Below, piece by piece: positions 22,441 through 30,718 of a DNA stretch of 37,301 bases; position 1 is the first letter of the stretch, and each line of letters begins with the position of its first letter. The translations under genes and the position numbers were made by a program. Below the pieces are notes generated by a model. The model worked only from the letters and a program-made list of their open reading frames with translations. It was not told the DNA's origin and searched no databases. Source of the stretch: Verrucomicrobiaceae bacterium (GTDB lineage Bacteria; Verrucomicrobiota; Verrucomicrobiia; Verrucomicrobiales; Akkermansiaceae); contig JAPOLH010000006.1 of the NCBI GenBank assembly GCA_029977225.1, positions 1-37,301 on the forward strand, in the 5' to 3' direction.

Positions 22441-23663
22441 GGTTTGGCGAGTGCGGATTCGTGGCGGATTTTTGCGAGATGAAATTCGCCAAGTGCGTTG
22501 ATGTGTGATGTGGCGAGCTCGAGATGTTTTTCCTTTGATTGAAGGAGTGTTTGGATTTCGCCTTGGCCGTTGCGGTAGGATGTCTCGGCGTCTTGAACTT
22601 GCTGTGTGGCAAGTGGCAAGAGGGTCTGTTTGATTTCGCGTGCCAATGAGGCCCATTGTTTCATTTCCGCTGCGGCGGTTTCGGCTTCGAGGCTGATCTT
22701 ACGCGCGAGTGCGAACGCTTCGTGTTCCATGCGTGATTTGCGGATCTTTGCCTCTTCGATACCCGCCTTGTTTTGATTCCACAGTGGCAGCGGAATTTTC
22801 AGGCGCAGGCCGATCATCGTTTCGGTGTCGTAGCCTTCGGGTGCGTCCTCCGTGCGATCGCTGGCGGCGAAGAGTCCGCCCTCGATGTCGTCATAGCGGC
22901 GGCTTTGTTCGAGGGCGATGCCTTGTGATGCCGCTTGCAGGGCGAGTTCGGCTTTTTGGAGATCGGGCCTATGTGAATGGTCGTTTGCAGTGCTTGTGAT
23001 TTTTGGTTCGGTCAATGCGCCTTCGATGCACAGTGCTTCACCGGGCTGCATGCCGAGCAGCGGTTTGAGGGTGCCGAGCCACAAATTTTCCTCCGCATCG
23101 AGTTGGCGTGTTTGGATTTCGAGTGAGGCGGCATTGAGCTTTGCCTGACCCGCGTCGAGTGACGAGGCCTCACCTTTTTGCGCGCTCTCGGCGAGGGTGC
23201 TGGCGAATTGCCGCATGAAGCTTGTCTGGGCGCGCAGGAGATCGCGGCGCAGGCGGGTGGTGAGCACTTTCACGGTCGCCTCGCGCGCCTCGGTGGCGAG
23301 TTGGCGTTCGATTTCGCGCACTTCCGCTTCGGCCGAGCGCAGTTCGATGGCCGAGAGGTTTTTTTCGAGGCTCAGCCGATTGGTGACCGGAAAGCGTTGA
23401 GAGAATCCCACTTCAAGTTTGCGTTCGCGAAATGACGGATTGTGTTCGAAGGCAGTTTCGAAATTTGGATTCGGCAGGCGGCCCGATTGTTTGGCGCGTG
23501 CGGCGGCCTCCTGGATGCGTAGGCGTGCAGCGGCGAGCTCGGGGTTTTGGGTGCGCACGCGTTCGCCAACCGTTGAGAGCGTCACGACCGCTGCGGGTTG
23601 CGCGTGAAGGGGAATGGCAAGGCAGGCAAGCAGCAGCCAGTGGCAAATTTTTTGATGAAACAT
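22437..23663 (-). CDS. TolC/CzcC-family outer-membrane efflux channel protein
   Basis: A 408-residue outer-membrane component of the tripartite exporter. An N-terminal signal sequence (hydrophobic 9-19) is followed by two repeats of long alpha-helices rich in Ala, Glu, Gln and Arg, the periplasmic tunnel helices of the OEP family, for example Asn-Pro-Glu-Leu-Ala-Ala-Ala near 40 and Arg-Pro-Asp-Leu near 232 at the start of the second repeat. The conserved Arg-Leu-Pro-Asn-Pro block near 62 is typical of CzcC/CusC-like proteins. A Leu-Leu-Ala-Cys14 sequence inside the signal peptide could be a lipobox, but cleavage after Leu-His-Ala is as likely. It is co-transcribed with the adaptor (4-bp ATGA overlap). 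Confidence 0.9.
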   Translation of the reverse strand: MFHQKICHWLLLACLAIPLHAQPAAVVTLSTVGERVRTQNPELAAARLRIQEAAARAKQSGRLPNPNFETAFEHNPSFRERKLEVGFSQRFPVTNRLSLEKNLSAIELRSAEAEVREIERQLATEAREATVKVLTTRLRRDLLRAQTSFMRQFASTLAESAQKGEASSLDAGQAKLNAASLEIQTRQLDAEENLWLGTLKPLLGMQPGEALCIEGALTEPKITSTANDHSHRPDLQKAELALQAASQGIALEQSRRYDDIEGGLFAASDRTEDAPEGYDTETMIGLRLKIPLPLWNQNKAGIEEAKIRKSRMEHEAFALARKISLEAETAAAEMKQWASLAREIKQTLLPLATQQVQDAETSYRNGQGEIQTLLQSKEKHLELATSHINALGEFHLAKIRHESALAKP

Positions 23664-23753
23664 GGATGTGATGAGTGTTGAGAAATCCGGGCAAACAGCC
23701 GGACGAAAAATTGTGACAAGCGATACGGCCCGTTATCTGGGCGCGTGAAATAA

Positions 23754-23770
23754 CGTGCCATCCGGGCACG
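23754..23770 (-). terminator. Hairpin between the His-rich gene and the efflux genes
   Basis: A 6-bp GC-rich inverted repeat (CGTGCC / GGCACG) with a 5-base loop lies 20 bp downstream of the His-rich gene on the minus strand and is followed by TTATTTCAC. It might partly terminate transcription between the small secreted protein and the TolC-like gene, lowering pump expression relative to the small protein. The T-run is interrupted, so this is a weak call. Confidence 0.35.
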
Positions 23771-23789
23771 AGGGGGCCTGATAGTCCGC

Positions 23790-24137
23790 TTAGATCAATG
23801 GCGGTTTGTCCTCACTCAAATAAGGACCATCGGGAATGCTTTCCCGCTCGTTTAGCATGCGCGACAGGCTGAAGCATGGCGCGAGAAGTCGGATCGAATG
23901 ATCTCTGTTATCGATCATCGGCATGCCGCTGCAAAAGCAACCGGCACCGTGATGGTGGTGATGATCGGGCGGGCATGGTTTATCATGCGAATCGCAGGGA
24001 CCCGAGTGTTCGTGGTGATGATCGTGACCGTGCTCGTGGGCGGCGGCCATGACATCGCATGGATCGGCCGCAAAAGGGCGGCTGTGCATGCCGATGAGTG
24101 TGCTGAGCACCAAGATGACCTTGAGAAAGATTCCCAT
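23790..24137 (-). CDS. Small secreted His/Cys-rich protein, probable metal binder
   Basis: A 115-residue protein with a signal peptide (hydrophobic residues 3-16, likely cut after Phe-Ala-Ala at 24). Residues 34-63 contain 13 histidines, including a run of five, interleaved with Asp and Glu; six cysteines lie at 27, 48, 55, 67, 69 and 88. Such a composition strongly suggests binding of Zn, Ni, Co or Cu in the periplasm. The last 40 residues are ordinary. It is the first gene on the minus strand in front of the TolC-adaptor-RND genes and probably belongs with them, perhaps as metal sponge or chaperone. I do not recognise a characterised family. The assignment as a real gene is supported by the clean signal peptide and position. 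Confidence 0.78.
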   Translation of the reverse strand: MGIFLKVILVLSTLIGMHSRPFAADPCDVMAAAHEHGHDHHHEHSGPCDSHDKPCPPDHHHHHGAGCFCSGMPMIDNRDHSIRLLAPCFSLSRMLNERESIPDGPYLSEDKPPLI

Positions 24138-24235
24138 AACGACGAGCCAAAGATCGGTGACATGGCTGACGGGTCAAGGCATTTCGGCCCCGGTCCTTTT
24201 CTTGACATCATCCGGCATCGTGGTTTCGTAGCTAC

Positions 24236-25201
24236 ATGCCTTTTGCCGATGGCCATAGCGCGTTGCGGGCGCTTTTAATGTCCTCGCTGCTCATGACTGG
24301 GTCGGCATCGGCGATCATTGTCGGAGGCAGCAATGGCAATGGCACCAACAATGCGGGCGAGGTTGGTTTGCAGGCGGTTTTGCAAAACTCCGCGCTACCG
24401 GCATTTCCCTACTTCGGAAACATGCTGCGTTATTCCGACGCAAGCGGCATCTATCTGGGTTACAACTCGAACACGATGGAGGGTTGGGTGCTCAGTGCCG
24501 AACACATCACCGAGGGGGCCGGCATCAAGATTGGTGGCTACACTTATTCTTTCATTGATCCTCAACCGTCGGATTCAAATGTGAACGGCACTCGCATTGT
24601 TTCGTCGGGGGTGAATACCGATTTGATGTTGTACAAATTTTCCGTCACCGGCAGCAACCCGATCCCGGCACTGCCGAAGGTTGAGATCATCGACACTACG
24701 CCCAGCATCGGCTCGCTGCTCATCATGGCGGGTCGGGGCATGCGTTCGGGTGCGGGCACAGGATCGGAGGATGTCACAGCGCCTTATTCATGGGGTACTC
24801 CGGGCACGAGCGATGAGGTGCCGATGCGCTGGGGCTTCAATCAGGTGGAGTTCAATTACACCGATCCCAATGGGGCGAAATATCTCATCACGGATTTTGA
24901 TGCGCCAGGTTTTGGCACGGGGATCGATGGCCAGGCCGCGCTGGGTGACTCCGGTGGCGGTGCCTTCATTTACAACCAAGGCGCATGGAAGCTGGGTGGT
25001 GTGGCCTACGCAACAGCCGACGGATCCGATGCCGACGCGTTGACGAACCCTGCCGGTTATGGCGACTTCACGCTGTTCTCTGATGTGTTTGCCTATCGTT
25101 CGGAAATCAGCGCGCTGACCGGTACGCTGGTGCCTGAGCCGTCGTCGATGCTGTTAGGTGTCTCTGGCGTGCTTGCGTTGGCTCTGCGTCGCAAGCGATG
25201 A
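24236..25201 (+). CDS. Trypsin-like serine protease with PEP-CTERM sorting signal
   Basis: A 321-residue exported protein. A signal peptide (about 1-26, ending Ser-Ala-Ser-Ala) is followed directly by Ile-Ile-Val-Gly-Gly, which resembles the mature N-terminus of trypsins. The catalytic triad appears intact: His90 in Val-Leu-Ser-Ala-Glu-His, Asp129 in Asn-Thr-Asp-Leu-Met-Leu and Ser239 in Gly-Asp-Ser-Gly-Gly-Gly. The C-terminus is a classic PEP-CTERM signal: Val-Pro-Glu-Pro-Ser at 299-303, a hydrophobic helix and Arg-Arg-Lys-Arg, recognised by an exosortase (gene not in this window). It would thus be processed and delivered to the cell surface or exopolymer. Substrate unknown. It is divergent from the His-rich metal protein gene. 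Confidence 0.87.
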   Translation: MPFADGHSALRALLMSSLLMTGSASAIIVGGSNGNGTNNAGEVGLQAVLQNSALPAFPYFGNMLRYSDASGIYLGYNSNTMEGWVLSAEHITEGAGIKIGGYTYSFIDPQPSDSNVNGTRIVSSGVNTDLMLYKFSVTGSNPIPALPKVEIIDTTPSIGSLLIMAGRGMRSGAGTGSEDVTAPYSWGTPGTSDEVPMRWGFNQVEFNYTDPNGAKYLITDFDAPGFGTGIDGQAALGDSGGGAFIYNQGAWKLGGVAYATADGSDADALTNPAGYGDFTLFSDVFAYRSEISALTGTLVPEPSSMLLGVSGVLALALRRKR

Positions 25202-25264
25202 GTGCCATGTGGCGGCGGGTGTTGAGTCATTGACGCGAGTCCGTTGATCGTTTCACACTCGGCC

Positions 25265-27031
25265 ATGTCCGATTCCCCCCGCAAGCCATCCATCTCGTCG
25301 AACCGATGGATCCTTGGCTACCTGATGCGGGAAAAGGCGGTGTTTTTGCCATCGCTCATGGCCTTGTTTCTCACCGCAATACTGTCCTTGGCGTTTCCGT
25401 ACTTTCTCAAGGAGTTGGTGGGAAGTCCGTCGGATGCCTTGAGGCGCTCGATCGATCCGGCGTTGATCCTTGAGCGCTCTAACCGCATCGTGCTCGAGTT
25501 ACTTGCGGTGCTTGGCTTGCAGGCGGTAGTGGCTTTTTTTCGCGTGCAGGGATTCATCCGCTCGGGCGAGTCGGCACTGAACAACCTGCGATCGGATCTT
25601 TATCGGCATCTGCTGCGCTTGCCGATGTCCTACTTTCATGAACAACGCGCGGGGGCCTTGAGCAACCGGATTTCGGCCGACCTCGGGGTGGTGCGCGACA
25701 CGCTGCTCAACACCGTGCCGCAGGCGGTGAGGCAGAGCGTGATTCTTGTCGGTGGCTTGATTTTCATTTTCATCTCATCGTGGAAACTTTCGTTGATCAT
25801 GCTTTCGAGCGTGCCGGTAGTCGTGCTGGCGGTGGCATTTTTCGGCAGGAAAGTGCGGGCGTATTCCAAGTCCGCTCAAGACTCGCTGGCCGAGGCTGGG
25901 ACGGTGATTGAGGAGACCGTGCAGGGCATGGCGGATGTAAAGGCATTCGCGAATGAAGACTTCGAATCGCGGCGCTACGGCTCGGCACTTGAAAGGTTTT
26001 TCGATGTCGCCTCGCGTGGTGCGCGAAGCCGTGCGGCGTTTTTGGCATTCATCATCTTTGCCTTATTCGGCACGATCTCGATGGTGATCTGGCAGGGCGC
26101 GCGGATGCTCGCGACCGAGCAGATCACTTGGACAAATTTCGCGTCGTTCATTTTGTTTTCGATCTTCGTCGGCGCATCGCTCGGATCGTTTCCGGAAATT
26201 GTTTCGCAGTTCCAGCAGACATCGGGCGCAACCGAACGTTTGAGAGAATTGCTGGATGCCAAGCCTGAGCGTGCGGATGGCGATGATCAAGCGGTGTTGC
26301 GTGGCGCGGTGGAATTCGAGCAAGTTTCATTCCGCTATCCGTCGAGACCGGAGGCGCGCGTGCTCGACGACCTCTCGTTTGCCGTGCAGCCGGGTCAGCG
26401 AGTCGCTTTGGTTGGGCCATCGGGTGCAGGGAAATCGACCGTGCTTTCGCTGATCCTTGGATTCGGCGAACCCGCCGCTGGCAGGATTCTTTTTGATGGC
26501 CGCGAGGCGGGAGAAATTTCGCTGCGCGCGATTCGCTCGCAGATGGCGATCGTGCCGCAGGAGGTTTTATTGTTTGGTGGCACGATCCGCGAAAATGTCG
26601 GCTACGGAAAAACTGCCGCCACAGAGGATGAGATTCGCGAGGCCTGCCGATTGGCGAATGCGACGGAGTTCATTGAGCGTTTGCCCGAAGGCATGGAAAC
26701 CGTGGTGGGTCCGCGTGGCGTCAAACTTTCCGGAGGTCAGCGTCAACGCATCGCCATCGCACGTGCAATTCTGGCGAACCCGCGAATCCTGCTGCTCGAT
26801 GAAGCCACCTCCGCACTCGACAGCGAAAGCGAACGATTGGTGAACGAAGCGCTCGAGCGATTGATGCAAGGACGCACCAGCATCGTCATCGCGCATCGTC
26901 TTTCCACCGTCCGACACGCGGACAGGATCCTGGTGTTCAATCAAGGCCGCATCGTCGAAAGCGGTACGCACGATGAAATGGTCGCGCAGCCTGGGATGTA
27001 TCGGCTGTTGGTCGAGACCCAGCTGGTTTGA
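25265..27031 (+). CDS. MsbA/BmrA-type ABC exporter, fused permease and ATPase
   Basis: A 588-residue half-transporter that works as a dimer in the inner membrane, exporting lipids, drugs or similar amphiphiles. The N-terminal half holds six hydrophobic helices of the ABC type-1 exporter fold (about 20-310). The ATPase domain contains Walker A GPSGAGKST (384-392), the signature Leu-Ser-Gly-Gly-Gln-Arg-Gln-Arg, Walker B Ile-Leu-Leu-Leu-Asp-Glu-Ala-Thr-Ser and the switch His in Ile-Ala-His-Arg-Leu-Ser-Thr. The substrate cannot be deduced; the sequence is close to multidrug/lipid A-type exporters, not to peptide exporters, since no C39 peptidase domain is present. The start at 25265 was chosen over 25244 as it gives a polar N-terminus directly before helix 1. 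Confidence 0.92.
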   Translation: MSDSPRKPSISSNRWILGYLMREKAVFLPSLMALFLTAILSLAFPYFLKELVGSPSDALRRSIDPALILERSNRIVLELLAVLGLQAVVAFFRVQGFIRSGESALNNLRSDLYRHLLRLPMSYFHEQRAGALSNRISADLGVVRDTLLNTVPQAVRQSVILVGGLIFIFISSWKLSLIMLSSVPVVVLAVAFFGRKVRAYSKSAQDSLAEAGTVIEETVQGMADVKAFANEDFESRRYGSALERFFDVASRGARSRAAFLAFIIFALFGTISMVIWQGARMLATEQITWTNFASFILFSIFVGASLGSFPEIVSQFQQTSGATERLRELLDAKPERADGDDQAVLRGAVEFEQVSFRYPSRPEARVLDDLSFAVQPGQRVALVGPSGAGKSTVLSLILGFGEPAAGRILFDGREAGEISLRAIRSQMAIVPQEVLLFGGTIRENVGYGKTAATEDEIREACRLANATEFIERLPEGMETVVGPRGVKLSGGQRQRIAIARAILANPRILLLDEATSALDSESERLVNEALERLMQGRTSIVIAHRLSTVRHADRILVFNQGRIVESGTHDEMVAQPGMYRLLVETQLV

Positions 27032-27052
27032 GAAGTAAAAGCTGAAGTGCTG

Positions 27053-27073
27053 AAAAAGAAGCTGCTTCTTTTT
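27053..27073. terminator. Bidirectional intrinsic terminator between the ABC exporter and cysS
   Basis: A 9-bp perfect inverted repeat (AAAAAGAAG / CTTCTTTTT) with a CTG loop sits between two convergent genes, 21 bp from each stop codon. The stem itself supplies a T-rich 3' side on both strands, and TCTTTC follows on the plus strand. Position and symmetry suit a shared terminator, though the stem is A/T-rich. Confidence 0.6.
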
Positions 27074-27094
27074 CTTTCCCGATGGCCATCAACC

Positions 27095-28489
27095 TCACGC
27101 CTTCTCCAACGCATACCCTTCCTTGCCGTCTTTGACTTGCCAGCCGAGTTTGGCGAGTTCGTCGCGGAGGCGGTCGGACTCGGCCCAGTTTTTGGCGCTG
27201 CGTGCTTGCCAGCGGGTGTCGGCGAGTTGGCGGATTTCGGCGGGGACATCGGCGGATTCCTTTTCGGTCGCCTCGGGCAGGGTGAGGCCGAGGGCGCGGA
27301 GGATGCGATTGAGTGCGGCGAGTGCGGCTGCGGCGTCTTTGCCTTGGAGTTCGGCGGAGGCTTTGAGTCCGGTGAAAATTCCACCAAGCGCGGCGGGCGT
27401 GTTGAGGTCGTCGTTGAGCGAATCCCATGCGCTCTGAAAGGGTCCAAAGTCGACTGAGCTCAGCGTCACTTCGTCGCCGGCTCTTGCAGCGAGTGAGCGG
27501 GCGCCTTTGGCGATTTTTGCGAGTGCCTCGTGTGCGGCGCTGAGTGAGTCGAGGGTAAAGTTGAGCTGCTTGCGGTAGTGTCCGCCGATGAGGACATAGC
27601 GGACCTCCATCGCGGTGAAGCCGCGTTTTTCGAGATCGTCGATCGTGTAAAGGTTGCCGAGTGATTTCGACATTTTGCCGCCATCGACGAGCAGGTGCGT
27701 GATGTGAAACCAATGCGCCGCGAACTTGCCGCCGCAGGAGCAGGTGCTTTGGGCGATTTCGTTTTCGTGGTGGGGGAAAACCAGATCAACACCGCCCGAG
27801 TGGAGGTCGAACGAATCGCCGAGGTATTCCTTGATCATCGCTGAGCATTCGAGGTGCCAGCCGGGTCGGCCGTCGCCCCATGGGGATGGCCAGAAATTGA
27901 CACCGTCCTCGGGTCGGCGCGCTTTCCACAGCACGAAGTCCGAGAGGTTTTCCTTGTCGTATTCATCGGAGCTGGCGCGGGTGTTTTGAGTTTTGCCGAG
28001 TTCGAGTTCGCGGTGTTCGAGATGCGAGAGTGCGCCGTAGCCGGGGAAGGATGCGATGTTGAAATAGACCGAGCCGTCATCGGAGAGATAGGCGTGACCT
28101 TTTTTCATTAGCTCTTCGATCATCGCGATTTGCTGCGGGATGTGATCGACGGCGCCCGGCTCGACATGCGGTGGCAGGAGTCCAAGCTTTTTGCAATCGG
28201 TGTGAAATTTTTCCGTCCATCCGCGGGTGAAGTCGGTGAGCGATTGCCCGGCTTTCTGTGAATCGCGGATCGTCTTGTCGTCGACATCGGTGATGTTGCG
28301 GACATGCATCGTGCGGGTGCCGCCGGTTTCGAGGGTGCGGCGTAGGACATCCTGAAGCACGAAGGTGCGGAAGTTGCCGATGTGGGCGGGTCCGTAAACC
28401 GTGGGTCCGCAGCAGTAGAAGCGGAAGGTTGAGCCGTCGATCGGCCGGAGTTCGCGTTCGGTGCGGGTGAGCGTGTCGAAAAGCCTCAT
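27095..28489 (-). CDS. cysS: Cysteinyl-tRNA synthetase
   Basis: A class I aminoacyl-tRNA synthetase that charges tRNA-Cys. The 464-residue protein has the expected size and motifs: a Cys-Gly-Pro-Thr-Val-Tyr zinc ligand block near 27, the HIGN form of the HIGH motif at 36-39, the further zinc ligands in Trp-His-Leu-Glu-Cys-Ser and Phe-Pro-His-His-Glu-Asn-Glu, and Lys-Met-Ser-Lys-Ser-Leu-Gly-Asn. The C-terminal anticodon-binding helical domain is complete, ending in Lys-Asp-Gly-Lys-Glu-Gly-Tyr. The start before Arg-Leu-Phe-Asp-Thr-Leu is standard; the frame is open 14 codons further upstream. It is divergent from the amidase gene, about 115 bp between starts. Confidence 0.96.
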   Translation of the reverse strand: MRLFDTLTRTERELRPIDGSTFRFYCCGPTVYGPAHIGNFRTFVLQDVLRRTLETGGTRTMHVRNITDVDDKTIRDSQKAGQSLTDFTRGWTEKFHTDCKKLGLLPPHVEPGAVDHIPQQIAMIEELMKKGHAYLSDDGSVYFNIASFPGYGALSHLEHRELELGKTQNTRASSDEYDKENLSDFVLWKARRPEDGVNFWPSPWGDGRPGWHLECSAMIKEYLGDSFDLHSGGVDLVFPHHENEIAQSTCSCGGKFAAHWFHITHLLVDGGKMSKSLGNLYTIDDLEKRGFTAMEVRYVLIGGHYRKQLNFTLDSLSAAHEALAKIAKGARSLAARAGDEVTLSSVDFGPFQSAWDSLNDDLNTPAALGGIFTGLKASAELQGKDAAAALAALNRILRALGLTLPEATEKESADVPAEIRQLADTRWQARSAKNWAESDRLRDELAKLGWQVKDGKEGYALEKA

Positions 28490-28605
28490 GCGCGGCGAGT
28501 TTGGCGATTGGCGGCCGTGAGCCAAGAGCAAATGGCTGGGGTGCTCCTTGGGCGCGGGAAATTTCGGTTTCCTCTGAGACTAGTGACTGTGGTAAACGTT
28601 TTTGC

Positions 28606-29292
28606 GTGAAACGATTGCTCTGCATCATGGCGGTCATGCTGCCGGTTGCGTTGAGTCTTCAGTGCCATCGCGTCGGGCCGCCGGGTGGTGGTCGTTCGAT
28701 GTCATCCGCAGGCAAGACTTCGGTTTCACGGATGTATCGCGAAGTAAACCTTCGCGCCGACATGGTCCCGCGTGGCCGTCATGGACGCAAGGTCGTGAGG
28801 CCGATGCGGCCGCGCTACATTACGATTCACAGCACGCAAAACTACCGCGCGGATGCCAATCAGCATTCGATCGCGCTCAAGCGTGGCGCACTGCGATCGC
28901 CGAAGACCAAAACCGGCAACCGCATTGGTTATCTCATTTGGCATTTCACCGTCGATGACCACGAGGCGATCCAGCACATGCCAATCAGCGAGCAAGGTGA
29001 GCATGCGGATTTCCATGGTCCGGGAAACCGTCTCTCGATTGGCATCGAAATGTGCGAGCACCGCGGCAGTAGTAGAAGGGCGACGATCGAGCGGACTGCG
29101 AAACTCACGGCGATCCTGATGAAGAAGCAGGGCATCCCCTTGCGTCATGTCGTGCCGCATTACCACTGGCCGAGGAAGGGAAGGAATCCACCCAACAAGA
29201 ATTGCCCGCACTTCTTGCTCGATAATGGCAAGCCTGGCAAGAAGTGGCGCTGGTTCCTTGGTCGAGTGAACTATCATTATCAGCGAATTTGA
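28606..29292 (+). CDS. CwlA-like N-acetylmuramoyl-L-alanine amidase, exported
   Basis: A zinc amidase of the Amidase_2/PGRP-like family, cleaving the bond between MurNAc and L-Ala in peptidoglycan. In the 228-residue product (GTG start) the zinc ligands are probably His75 in Ile-Thr-Ile-His-Ser-Thr, His187 in Pro-His-Tyr-His-Trp and Cys200 in Lys-Asn-Cys-Pro; Glu148 in Ser-Ile-Gly-Ile-Glu is the likely catalytic acid. The core Trp-His-Phe-Thr-Val-Asp-Asp matches the Bacillus CwlA type. The N-terminus is a hydrophobic export signal with Leu-Ser-Leu-Gln-Cys20, an imperfect lipobox (Gln before Cys), so lipoprotein status is unsure. ATG at 28627 is an alternative start that would shorten the signal. 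The next gene starts 9 bp after it. Confidence 0.87.
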   Translation: MKRLLCIMAVMLPVALSLQCHRVGPPGGGRSMSSAGKTSVSRMYREVNLRADMVPRGRHGRKVVRPMRPRYITIHSTQNYRADANQHSIALKRGALRSPKTKTGNRIGYLIWHFTVDDHEAIQHMPISEQGEHADFHGPGNRLSIGIEMCEHRGSSRRATIERTAKLTAILMKKQGIPLRHVVPHYHWPRKGRNPPNKNCPHFLLDNGKPGKKWRWFLGRVNYHYQRI

Positions 29293-29301
29293 GATCGAAT
29301 C

Positions 29302-29694
29302 ATGAGTGAGCATGACTTGTCATCGCACGGCAGCGTGACCAACCGCGTGACGTCCTTGAAAAAGGGTGTGCGATATGTGTGCCAGCGATGCGCGGCGTGC
29401 TGCAAGTGGCCGGGTGATGTGCGGCTCGAAGAAGACGAGGTCGCAGCGATCGCCAAATTTCTGAATCTCGGCGAGGAAGAATTCATTGCGCGTTTCACCC
29501 GCTTGCGCAGCGACCGCATGGGGCTTTCGTTGATCGATAAGGACAATCACGAATGCGTGATGCTCGATGGCAACCGCTGTACGATTCAGGCCGTGAAGCC
29601 GATCCAGTGCCGAGGTTTTCCAAATCAGTGGAATTTCCCTGGTTGGCGTGAGGTTTGCGAGGCGATTCCGGTGCCGGATGGATCGGCTGAGTGA
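29302..29694 (+). CDS. YkgJ-type cysteine-cluster protein
   Basis: A 130-residue cytoplasmic protein with eight cysteines in the pattern of the CxxCxxCC family (PF03692, YkgJ): Cys27, Cys30, Cys33 and Cys34, then Cys85, Cys93, Cys103 in Pro-Ile-Gln-Cys-Arg-Gly-Phe-Pro, and Cys119. The family is thought to bind zinc or an iron-sulfur cluster; its reaction is not established. It begins 9 bp after the amidase gene and probably shares its transcript. The gene then ends 61 bp before the DtxR-FeoA gene, so a link to iron handling is possible but unproven. Confidence 0.87.
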   Translation: MSEHDLSSHGSVTNRVTSLKKGVRYVCQRCAACCKWPGDVRLEEDEVAAIAKFLNLGEEEFIARFTRLRSDRMGLSLIDKDNHECVMLDGNRCTIQAVKPIQCRGFPNQWNFPGWREVCEAIPVPDGSAE

Positions 29695-29755
29695 CGCGAT
29701 TTTGGTTTCCACTTGCGAAGCGCTTGGAGGCGGTCCAATGATCTGACGACAAGTG

Positions 29756-30718
29756 ATGGATGGATTCACCAGAGAAGCGCCCGGCGCCTTGAGGGTTTTG
29801 TTGGAGGATGCCCTCAAGCATGCCTTCGACTGCGATGAGGCCGGCAGGGGCGCGACGGTCGAGAGCTTGGCAGGCGCGATGGGGAAATCGCGCGAGGAGG
29901 CGGCGACGGCCTTAGGTGAATTGCGAGCGCGTGGATTGTTGGTGGCGGCGGGCGATGCGCATCAGCTTTCCGAAGCGGGCAGAAAATACGCGCTGCAGGT
30001 TGTGCGGAATCATCGGATTTTTGAAACATGGCTGATGCGTCAAACCAGCACGCCGGCGGTTGATTGGCATCGTGAAGCGCATCGCGAAGAGCACCGGCTT
30101 GAGGCGGATGAGGTCAATGCCATGGCCGACCGCATGAACAACCCGCGCTATGATCCGCACGGGGATCCGATTCCGACGCGTGAGGGGCTGATGCCAAAGA
30201 GGCCATTGCCATCGCTTGCGGCGTGGGCGGATGGAGTGCCAGCGCGCATTGGTCATATTGAGGATGAGCCCGAGGCCTTGTTTCGCTTGGCGGGTGCTTT
30301 GGGTTTGGCGCCGGGGACGCGAATGGATGCGATCGCGCATTTGGCCGATGGATCGGTAGCCGCAAAAGTTGAGGGCCGTGAACTCGTGATTCCTGCAGCG
30401 GTTGCGAGTTTGATTCATTTGATCGGCATCGATGTGGGGGATGATTTGCCCGCTGGTCTGGGGCGTTTGTCGGATCTTCGTGTCGGAGAGACGGCGGTCG
30501 TGCATGGGCTGGCACCAAGTTGTGTTGGGCCCGAGCGCACGCGTTTGTTGGATCTCGGTGTGGTGCCCGGAACCAAGATCCGCTGCGAATTTTCAAGCCC
30601 CTTTGACAGTCCGAAAAGTTATTTGATCCGTGGAGCGATGATCGGTTTGCGTGAGTCACAGGCAAAACGGATTTTGATCCTCAGGCCGGCGGAAGTTTCA
30701 TCATCGCAAAAAGCATGA
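29756..30718 (+). CDS. DtxR-family metal-dependent repressor fused to a FeoA domain
   Basis: A 320-residue regulator with four parts: winged helix (about 1-75), DtxR dimerisation domain (76-145), an SH3-like/FeoA-like domain (155-225) and a second, typical FeoA domain (236-312, with Leu-Leu-Asp-Leu-Gly-Val-Val-Pro-Gly-Thr). Metal-ligand positions of DtxR align with His86 and Glu90 (equivalent to His79, Glu83) and with His105, His109, Glu112, His113 (equivalent to His98, Cys102, Glu105, His106), so metal sensing is likely kept, with His in place of Cys102. It would repress iron uptake genes when metal is bound, while the extra FeoA part may act on the FeoB transporter. Its stop overlaps the next start as ATGA. 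GTG at 29753 is an alternative start. Confidence 0.88.
   Translation: MDGFTREAPGALRVLLEDALKHAFDCDEAGRGATVESLAGAMGKSREEAATALGELRARGLLVAAGDAHQLSEAGRKYALQVVRNHRIFETWLMRQTSTPAVDWHREAHREEHRLEADEVNAMADRMNNPRYDPHGDPIPTREGLMPKRPLPSLAAWADGVPARIGHIEDEPEALFRLAGALGLAPGTRMDAIAHLADGSVAAKVEGRELVIPAAVASLIHLIGIDVGDDLPAGLGRLSDLRVGETAVVHGLAPSCVGPERTRLLDLGVVPGTKIRCEFSSPFDSPKSYLIRGAMIGLRESQAKRILILRPAEVSSSQKA

Noticed and set aside
23746..23760. Near match to a sigma-54 promoter on the minus strand (TGGCACG then TTCA), upstream of the TolC-like gene
   Set aside because: The -24 half is perfect, which is attractive next to a sigma-54 activator gene, but the essential GC of the -12 half is CA here, and the site overlaps a hairpin. 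Not strong enough to call.
24202..24207. TTGACA in front of the PEP-CTERM protease gene, as a possible -35 box
   Set aside because: No acceptable -10 box occurs at 16-18 bp, and the start codon would be only about 30 bp away.
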